Shown here one piece after another: positions 9,990 to 17,681 of a stretch of 26,408 bases of DNA (position 1 is the stretch's first letter; every line of letters starts with the position of its first letter). Location of the stretch: assembly GCA_002081555.1 (NCBI GenBank), contig KV921196.1, positions 3,599 through 30,006 on the forward strand, given 5' to 3'. Made by a program: the position numbers and the translations under genes. The DNA is from Protostelium mycophagum (lineage: Eukaryota; Evosea; Variosea; Protosteliida; Protosteliaceae). The notes beneath the pieces are model-generated. The model was not told where the DNA came from, made no database searches, and was given only the letters and a program-made list of their open reading frames with translations.

Positions 9990-12900
9990 ATGTCGAGCCC
10001 GAGTGTCAACATACAAGATCGAAACAGGATGTTGTATCACAAGTTGATCAACATCGAACAATACGATGTGTCGGAAGTGTTGAGAGAGTCCAAATTGTTT
10101 TTGGACGAACAATTGGAGGTGCGTAGTTCTGCTCAGAGGGCTGTCTCTGATGAAAATGCAGATGGCAAGAGCGACGGTCAAGCGATTCTGCTACTCAGCA
10201 CAAGCCTTGGACCAGTTATTGTCTGAAGAGGCACTAGAAGTGCAAGAAAAATATGAGGATTACCTGAAACAAGACCCACCCTCCAGGTTGTCACATTTTT
10301 ACAAATCAAACTACAATGTAGTCTGATGCATTATTAGGTCACACGAAGAGATGTTGATGTACCTCCTCCAATTGACTCCCGCCAAGTATGTTGACGGTGC
10401 CTGGCTTCAGGTGATTAAGACATCATGCATCATTTTTCTGACACCACACAGGGAGTGGCTAAGGCCCACAATATCAGGAGTTGTGACTCTGCACACTCAA
10501 AGATGGTCAGCCTTCTGTATGATGTGTATACGGAGGAACTCGGCGAGGGGGAGATCAAGATGAATCACGTCGCGATATGGAAGGACCTTCTCGTGTCTTT
10601 AGGGTACGCCAAACATCACATTATGCCCCTTCTTTAGACGGCAGAGCCGCAGCATGCCCGCGTCACATCCGATCAACATCTTATTGTTACAGAATATCAA
10701 TGCCTGAACCAGCGACAACTGCTTTTATAGAAAACACTGACATGTGGGATTCTTCATTCATCGTTGGGCTTATCCAACTATCCCTCGGATGCTTCGGAAT
10801 CTCATACTTGCCAGAAATATTGGGCTACAACATGGGTCAGTGACACGTCATCATGACGTAATGAGGTGGCTGATGACTTCATAGGTTTTGAACAGTTACC
10901 GCTTCATCTCTTGACAACGGTGGACGAGATGCGAAAACTTGGAATGGACCCATATTACTTTCAACTGCACATTTCAATAGACAACGGCGACAGTGGCCAC
11001 GCCGCAATGGCCACAGAGGCTGTCAAACTGTACATTGATGACATCATCACAAAGAGGGGACCCCAGGCGGGGGAGGAGGCGTGGAACAGGGTGCTCGATG
11101 GGTTTTATTTGAATAACACCAACCCCATGAGGCCAGAGTATCTACAATGGCAAGCAGATCGATCTGTACAGGTCAGTGTACAACTAACATTTTAGACATT
11201 TTTGACACCCGTTGTAGATGTCAGATGAGGAGGTCAGACAGTCTCTAGATATGAAAATGGTGGAGATCATACGCAAAAAAGCACCGCACGCCCACCGACT
11301 TCACGGCTTGTGCGAAATTGCCGGCAGAAAGATCAACGACTGGATGTCTCCAAAAGCAACGGATGAAGAATTCAAGAAGTTTGTCGACGTCCTGGGGTCG
11401 TCGACATGGATACAGAGTGAGGGAGAAGAGGCGGGGGACGCCTTTCTGAAGGGGTTATGTGGGTTCGGAGGCCCGATGTACAGGATTTTCACCAAGGAGG
11501 AGCTGTCGACAATCTACAAATGGGCAGAAACCCGTAAGAAAGTGGAGATGACGGATTCACCGAACAGTTTGAGGTCCTCCATGTCAAGTAATATGGGTAG
11601 TCCATCTACAACGGCAAGCAATTCACCCGCAACTTGCCCCTTCTCCGCCGGAGCCTCCAAGATGCCCGCGGATCACCCCGCGGTACCAGGTAAATTTCGG
11701 CGAAATTTCGGGACATTTGCTGACGTCATCAGGGATGTACAGAGTATCGAGGGAGGCGGAGGAAGCTGCCCAGAAGATGTCAAGAATAATCTCGGAAAAA
11801 GCAAACAAAGGGAAGAGAGCTCATGGAGGCAGAAGCATGACAGATTCCCTGGGAAACGAGAAGACCATCAACCAATGGTTGAGTGAAACCCCTGAGATCA
11901 TTATGTCGACCATGTCGACACACTACAACTTGCCAAAATTAGCCGAGGAGGCGAATTCAGCTGCGTCAGAGGAACAAAGGTGGGGTTTTTAAAAATGGCG
12001 GGAAACTGAGTACATTCAGAAAGGCAATTGTCGACAGAACCCCTATGTTGTCGACAACATTATGTGGAAAGATGTCGCCTTACTTTACCCAAGCAGAGAT
12101 AGACATCATACGTCAGTGGATACTGACAGGCGCTCATGTTCCCGCCACAAAAGCAGATTCAAAATTCAAAAGTGAAGCCAAGGAACCAATCCCTGTGTTA
12201 ACACATATTGCCCCTGAAATTTCCAAGACCACACCAAAGCAAGTTACATTTTCTAAACAGCCAGAAGTGGAGGTGCGTAGTATCCATCAATCTACAACGT
12301 TGTAATGATGCGCAGGAGGACGAATTCATTTCATTGTACAGATTGATCAACGTGGAATTATTCCCACAGGTCTACCGCACGGCACGAAAATTCGTGCTGG
12401 ACTCTATCCGAGTTGTAGAATCAGCTCCTCCCTCCCTCAAGGTAAGATCCCATCTACAATCGGCCAAAAAAATAACGCTGAGTAGATCTCCGCCTCTGGA
12501 ACCTTTAGCTTTTGCAATGGCCTGGATTCGCTGAAAAGCTTGATCGACAATGTAAAGACACCCGAGGAGCTCCGTGAAATCGCCACACAACTCAGCCCCA
12601 TCATGTTCCTGGAATCCATCGTTCTGCAGAACACGAATTTGGCGGGATTCCACCACTACCCGCTGCAGACAAAGATGAATAATATCTTGCTGAAGGTCTG
12701 GGGCTATGAGGAGTATATGACATCTCACTTTTTGTTTTACGACAACTATCTGAAGTCATTGAGGTGGGACTAGATTTGAAGGAAATTTCGCTGAATCTTC
12801 TCAGGATCTACCTGCCAGAATTGAATGCTGAAAACTTCTCCGAAAACGTGAGATTGAACTCAGCAGTCGTGGACTTTTCGAATCTACAACTCGCCATGTC

Positions 12901-13312
12901 CTTTTTCCCGCGCGATTTCCTTCCCGAAATTTTGGGACAACTCGAAACGACGGTCTGCATGAACATGTTGATTCTACAATCACTCATCAGGAAATCAAAC
13001 TGTCTGGGTCTAACCTTTATCAGCAATAAGGTTCGTTGTAGATTGTCGTTCTGATCAGGAATTTTCGCTGAAAAATCTCAGGTATTTTCAGAGAGGATGT
13101 CAAGATACGAAAAGATGGGCGAACTCGTCCAGGAAAGCGCCACGATGATGCTAGATGACATCAAGATCACAAAGGGTCATGAGGAGTTCCAGAGGGCACA
13201 GGCCAGGATGAAGGCGGGAAAATCCTCTTGCGAAGATTTTCTCAGAAAATTTGTATATGATATGAAACATAAGAAAGGAAAGACAGAGTTGAGTTCTTCT
13301 AGGGCAGAATAA
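9990..13312 (+). CDS. Tandem iron-containing redox enzyme (haem-oxygenase-like) with duplicated domains
   Basis: Exon chain from ATG 9990: 9990-10118, 10162-10286, 10338-10410, 10452-10603, 10693-10835, 10885-11171, 11218 onward, ending TAA 13310-13312 inside AATAAA. The first domain A has YLPEILGYNMG, FEQLPLHLLTTVDEMRKLG and LHISIDNGDSGHAAMA, typical of the iron-containing redox family with a haem-oxygenase-like fold. The D and H residues there are the likely metal ligands. Extension E (MKMVEIIRKK...KINDWM...GGPMYRIFTKEEL) follows, then a linker with CPFSAGAS. A second extension E' follows (KMSRIISEKA...TINQWL...GKMSPYFTQAEI), and a second domain A' (LYRLINVELFPQV..., FLPEILGQLET). A' lacks the DNxDSGH segment and is probably non-catalytic. 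The frame appears broken at 12762-12764. Substrate unknown. Confidence 0.8.
11172..11217 (+). other. Redox-gene intron ending in GTTGTAG
   Basis: A 46-nt intron joining QADRSVQ to MSDEEVRQSLDM. The acceptor is CCGTTGTAG|ATG. This is a plus-strand example, so the motif follows the transcript strand and not the chromosome strand. Confidence 0.7.
12273..12315 (+). other. Redox-gene intron with central ATCTACAACGTTGTAATG palindrome
   Basis: A 43-nt intron (GTGCGTAG...TGCGCAG) joining SKQPEVE to EDEFISLYRLINVE. Its middle is an almost perfect ATCTACAAC-GTTGTAAT inverted repeat with no loop, though here the acceptor is GCGCAG. Confidence 0.7.
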
Positions 13313-13614
13313 ATTCAAACTCTTTTCTCCTTTGTTATTGAAATCTTAATATATTTTTCTTGTGTGAAAAAATGTGTATTTTTTTGTGTTGCTGTGTGCA
13401 GTGTCTTTTTTAAACACGCCCTGAAACCGTACATTATTCCATAAATATAGCTCCTATGTTCCCGCTAATTCTTTCTATCCAGATCATCGGTAACCAAGTC
13501 TACAAGATGACAAGCTTGGACCCCAAGAAGCTGTATTTGGTAATGATGCATCTGTTGCTGTAAAGGTTATTACTGGTGAGTCAATATTTTGTTGAAAAAT
13601 AAAAATCCTATCAA

Positions 13615-13657
13615 CTGTCTCATTTGATGAGATCTTAATATTATATTAATGAGACAG
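13615..13657. repeat. Inverted repeat CTGTCTCATT / AATGAGACAG
   Basis: Perfect 10-bp arms at 13615-13624 and 13648-13657 with a 23-nt AT-rich loop. It could form a hairpin between the two convergent genes. Confidence 0.7.
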
Positions 13658-13674
13658 CAAGCTGTATGCGATTA

Positions 13675-13694
13675 TTACCGTGGTTCCACGGTAA
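13675..13694. repeat. Palindrome TTACCGTGG-TT-CCACGGTAA
   Basis: Perfect 9-bp arms around a 2-nt centre. A half-site GGAACCACGGTAAGAG also occurs at the left edge of the window (about 19-34). Confidence 0.7.
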
Positions 13695-13755
13695 GAAACC
13701 GGATCTTGCAAAGGTCCGAATCTGTTACATACTCCAACAAACGAAACTTCCATTT

Positions 13756-14796
13756 TTATTTTGTGGCATAAGTCGCCCATGCCTCCATGTCGAATCGGAC
13801 ACCATTCGGTCCGTTCAGAGACTCCAATTGTTTCCTTAACAGCTGTTCGAATCTCTTCGACTCTACTTCGTTGAGGCCCAGATCTTTCTGCAATGACATC
13901 AAAAAGTGAAGCACCGGGTTAAATCCGGCCGTGAAATTCTGGTACTGAGAGTAGCTCTTGATGGGCTTGATGATGACCTGTGTAGGTGGTCAATTTTCTG
14001 GGTGTAATTTCACATCTTATTGTACGAAAAATTGAATTCAAATGATTCTTTAAAAAATCTAGTCAAATTCACACAGACCTGATGAAAACCTGCATCGCGT
14101 AATTCTGACTCTATAAAGGAGGGGTCTTCCCACGGCTGTGCGATCATCTTTCTCTTGAATGCGTCATGTCTTCCCGTAGCAATCTCTGCGCACTACAACG
14201 TTGTAAATAGAAGTCAAAATCAAATTATAAATACCCTGTTGGCTAATTCAAATGGATAACTGTTCTTCCATGTTGTGAGGACGGCCACGCCGCCTGGTTT
14301 TAGGGTTCTAAAAAGCTCACGAAGTGCTGATTTGTGGTTTGGTGGAAACATTATCCCAAAGTTGGTGAGTGAATGAGTGAAATAATTGTTTGGAAATTGA
14401 AGAGCCTGTTGAGTTTGGATCAGAATTCTGATGCATATTCTTCGAGTGATCGTATACCTGAGCGTCCATCACGCGAGCATGAACATTCTTCCATCCGTTT
14501 TGTCTGATCAAACCATCTATAACTGTGACAAACCCAGCAGCAAAATCTGTGGCCTCTATCTGAACATTTTCCCCTCCTTTCTTCAAAATGGCTTCAATCA
14601 TTACTCCAGGACCACTGGCATTATCATGGATGATCGCATTCTCCAACTGTTGATGTCAATTGGGCGTTGTATGCATTCTGACCTTTAATTCGGCGATGGC
14701 GAGCTCCCCTAATCTGACTGTGGAGGTTCCAGTCAAAGAAACGTAAGAAGAGACTCTCGAGTTCCAGTTATCGCTTTCTTGTTGTATTGGGTTCAT
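13756..14796 (-). CDS. SAM-dependent methyltransferase (class I, type-11-like)
   Basis: The start ATG 14794-14796 gives MNPIQQESDNWNSRV. The product continues LGELAIAELK, then after a 36-nt intron LENAIIHDNASGPGVM (degenerate glycine-rich SAM loop). QIEATDFAAGFV (acidic motif) and NVHARVMDAQ (motif around the adenine pocket) follow. The next exon is ALQFPNNYFTHSLTNFGIM, then LRELFRTLKPGGVAVLTTWK, the classic post-IV LKPGG segment. The next introns sit at ANR|CAEIATG (14193-14234) and GFHQ|VIIKPIKSYSQY. It ends MEAWATYATK with TAA at 13756-13758 inside AATAAA. Length and motif order fit small-molecule methyltransferases. The substrate cannot be told. It is divergent from the GNAT gene, with 148 bp between start codons. 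Confidence 0.85.
14193..14234 (-). other. Methyltransferase intron with TTTACAACGTTGTAG 3' end
   Basis: A 42-nt intron joining ELANR to CAEIATGRHDAFKRK in phase 0. Its last 15 nt match the 3' end of the ABCA intron 3337-3379 (TTTACAACGTTGTAG), although the genes are unrelated. Confidence 0.75.
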
Positions 14797-14944
14797 GTTG
14801 TTTGTTTTTCTGGTATTGATGGCATGATTCGCTTCTTCTGATGCCGCGGCCCTCGCAACAAATCATTCCTGCAAAATTTTACGCACGTCTTCTTGGCTGG
14901 ATGAAAGAAGATCTGATCATCCAACCCAACACACTCACCCTCAG
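14797..14944. promoter_or_regulatory. Divergent promoter region, methyltransferase / GNAT
   Basis: 148 bp between two opposite start codons. It must serve both genes. No recognisable element was found. Confidence 0.4.
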
Positions 14945-15487
14945 ATGAATGCCGATTTGACACACCGAATCACTGCTCATTTTGCACAAGCGAGTGATGC
15001 TGCCGCCATAGCTGCAATCGGACGAGATACATTTAGGACATCTTTTGAACACGCAATGTCATCTGAAGACATGAGCAATTACCTCGATGCAAACTACCTC
15101 CCATCTCATATTGAGAAGGAGATGTCGGACACCCGCAATACCTTCATGGTGGCTCGCGAAGAAACAGACAACAGGATCCTTGGATTTTTGCAACTAAAAC
15201 GTGGCACTACAGAACCTTGCCTCCCCACAGACATATCAATGATCGAATTGAATCGTCTCTATGTGGATACCAAGATCCAGAGCCGCGGGACGGGAAAGTG
15301 TCTGATCGAAACAGCGCACAGACTCGCCCAAGAAGAGAAGTTCCTCGGCATGTGGCTTGGTGTCTGGGAGGGCAACTTGAGAGCCCAACAGTTCTACGAG
15401 AGGCACGGGTATACACGTGTTGGAGAGCACAGTTTTAAGGTCGGAAACCAAGTGGACACTGACTACGTTCTATTAAAGAGATTTTAG
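14945..15487 (+). CDS. GNAT family N-acetyltransferase, intronless
   Basis: One uninterrupted 180-residue frame starting MNADLTHRITAHFAQ and ending YVLLKRF with a TAG stop. The first part (SDAAAIAAIGRDTFRTSF) is the usual N-terminal GNAT helix region. MIELNRLYVDTKIQSRGTGK contains the acetyl-CoA pyrophosphate loop (QSRGTGK, motif A). WLGVWEGNLRAQQFYERHGY is motif B with the conserved NLRAxxFYxRxGF pattern. The sequence is strongly like bacterial acyltransferases and has no intron, unlike every neighbour, so fairly recent transfer from a prokaryote is plausible. Substrate unknown. Confidence 0.88.
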   Translation: MNADLTHRITAHFAQASDAAAIAAIGRDTFRTSFEHAMSSEDMSNYLDANYLPSHIEKEMSDTRNTFMVAREETDNRILGFLQLKRGTTEPCLPTDISMIELNRLYVDTKIQSRGTGKCLIETAHRLAQEEKFLGMWLGVWEGNLRAQQFYERHGYTRVGEHSFKVGNQVDTDYVLLKRF

Positions 15488-15868
15488 TATTATTTATTTG
15501 TATTACAAAAAAATATCATCATCACTAAACACGCCATTTATAGATTAAGCTCTGCAGTATGTAGAGTGTTAGACAGAACGTTGAATCTGTAAACAACCAA
15601 GATGGATCACAGGGCAATTACATTCAACATGGCCAATGCATTTTCACATTAAAACAAAAATTGTTCTTCTCCTTCCAAAATTCATCAGATGAACAAGTAC
15701 CAACTCATGGTACAACAACTTTCCGATCTAAAAATAGAATCCCATTGGGTCAACAATTCCACTCTATCATTTTTTGTGCACAACAGTATGCTTCACCAAA
15801 GAGATACTGTTGATTGTCTGTGGCTTCAAAGCGTTTTTTATTATTTTTCTGGAGTTTCTATGCACCAT
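15488..15868. other. Convergent intergenic region, GNAT / PAAF1-like
   Basis: 381 bp between two converging gene ends, AT-rich. An AATAAA on the minus strand near 15837-15845 lies about 25 nt past the PAAF1-like stop. I see no gene or repeat. Confidence 0.45.
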
Positions 15869-17643
15869 TTACAAAAAATATTTTCTGATTTTTTTGTCTC
15901 TTGAAGCAGTGTAGACTGTCGAATTATTCACTGAAATCCCTCTTATCGGTTCACAATCGCTTCCGGTCAGTTGTAGATGCGCAGTGTCATCGTTTTCCCG
16001 CCATTCAAATACCATCCCGTCACCTTGTCGTGTGTCAGAATCTTTCGAGAAATTTCGCGCGGGAAAAAGGGTCACCTGCCCCCACGAGGAAAGAGCCGGT
16101 GGTGGGGCTGGGTTTTATACAATTGAGAGGGCTTATAGTCCACTTGGATGTTTTCAGTGGCTTTTCGCCTGCACGGATATCCCAAACGGATAAGCTTCCG
16201 TCCTCGTGTACTGACACGACCTGTCATCTTTATAAACATTTTATTTGGAAAATAGTAATCACCTTGTCTTGTGAGAAGTACAATGAGTTTGTCGCAGAAT
16301 TGTAGACGGCGTTGTAGAATGGATCACCCTTCTGTCTCATGTCGACAATCTGTACATCCCCCCTCTCCGTACCGAAAGGTTTCGCCCACGGTCAATAATC
16401 CCTGTATCGAGAATTCCTAGAAATTTCAGTGCACTGTTCTGTCAAGATGACATTTTCGGACATGCATATGGTATTAGGCATTTTTCGCGCCACATAATTT
16501 ATATTTATGCTGAGGTGCCATAGCAACCCGTACAGCGACGGTGCTGACTGCTTGGCAAAGAATCACAAAGTACAAGTTTTAACTCTAATGATGGATGCAT
16601 TGTCTATAAAAACATTGTGGTGCAGCCGCAAAAAACCACAACAGAATTCCTACACAAGATGATATCATTATTGATGACGTCATGACGTCTCATTACGATA
16701 TCATACCTCCGGTATGTCCCCTGCACGTTGCCGCACAATCACCCTCTATCGCGTCCCATATCTTCACCTGTGTGTCACTGCTTCCCGATAAGACCACTTG
16801 GCCACTTGGAAAGAATTTGCAAGTCAAAACGTCGCCCACGTGCCCCTTCAATTCTTTCTGGTTTATTTAAACATTTATATCACAATATCATATGTTAAAT
16901 ATATTTTAATTATTTATTTTTTGTCTGAAGATAGTTTTTGTTCGTATACGAAAAATCGAAGAATGCCTCTTCGGTTAGCTACCGCGAAAAATGGCGGTAA
17001 GGAAGGTGATAAGACGTGATGATCTTCTACATACCATGACGTGGCCGTTTGTAGAATCCCAGACTGCCATAAATCCTCCATCACCTCCAGACACGCCAAG
17101 CCCTCCAAGAGGAGATATGTCTATACTGTTCACCTGCATCATTCTCAATAATGCAGCTCTAACGCAGCACCATCGTATGATTGATCATGATTTGTCGTCT
17201 AATACCCTTCAATGAATGAACTAATACCTGGCTGTGATGAACAGAGGAGAATGTGTTGGTTGGGCTGATGAATCGTGTCTTTGTATCCTCTTTTCCCTCT
17301 ACTGCAATGTCGATCCACCTGTTGTTCTGAAAATTGGTGAGTTGTGATTTCACTTTGGATCATTTACGTTTCTATCCCAATCTGTGACCTGCATGATCTC
17401 AGTAAGCTCAATCACTATCAAATGATTCACCTTGAAGCCCTCTTCAGCGACCACTGACTTGTTGCCTCCTTGTGTCTTAATATTGATGTATCCATCTTTT
17501 CTTCCACCTCCAGAATCAGACGAGTATTAGAATGTGATCAAACCTGGTGAGGAGCTCGACACCCAAAAAGTGGAGTTCGTATTCGATTGGACGCTGATTT
17601 CCCAATCACATTGAACGTTGATCATGTCGTGTGTCATCGTCAT
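15869..17643 (-). CDS. PAAF1/Rpn14-like WD40 proteasomal ATPase-associated factor
   Basis: PAAF1/Rpn14 binds proteasomal ATPases and acts as a 19S assembly chaperone or regulator. The start is MTMTHDMINVQCDWEISVQ (ATG 17641-17643). A family-specific N-terminal region follows, including NKSVVAEEGFKV and NRWIDIAVEGKEDTKTRFI. WD repeats then read SIDISPLGGLGVSGGDGGF, LKGHVGDVLTCKFFPSGQ, SSDTQVKIWDA and CRGHTG. After a long intron comes GILDTGIIDRGRN, closely matching PAAF1. The next readable piece is FGTERGDVQIVDMRQKGDP, then VSVHEDGSLSVWDIRAGEK and the C-terminal LTGSDCEPIRGIS...SRDKKIRKYFL, with TAA at 15869-15871. Between DRGRN and FGTERG the frame changes and roughly 100 residues expected from the family are missing, so the gene may be damaged or mis-assembled. 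It is divergent from the DEUBAD gene. Confidence 0.8.
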
Positions 17644-17681
17644 CTTCAAGCACAAATTTTCTGTCCGGCACGTTTTTGGAA
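17644..17681. promoter_or_regulatory. 38-bp gap between divergent start codons
   Basis: Only 38 bp separate the PAAF1-like ATG (minus) and the DEUBAD-protein ATG (plus). The transcription starts must therefore overlap or lie inside the partner gene, or a start codon lies further in. This suggests a shared bidirectional promoter. Confidence 0.5.

Larger units (their letters stand above)
13313..13755. other. Convergent intergenic region with two inverted repeats
   Basis: 443 bp between two converging genes, AT-rich at the left. It holds a short open stretch at about 13480-13562 (QIIGNQVYKMTSLDPKKLYL) that could be a stray or relic exon. It also has two inverted repeats, listed separately. I see no convincing gene. 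Confidence 0.5.

Noticed and set aside
9812-10012. Minus-strand frame MLTLGLDIVDRVMLF as the start of the unknown gene
   Set aside because: It overlaps the redox gene start on the other strand and does not join in frame to the downstream exons.
13480-13562. A small extra gene (QIIGNQVYKMTSLDPKKLYL)
   Set aside because: The open stretch is too short, without a clear start or partner exon. It is listed only as a possible relic within the intergenic region.
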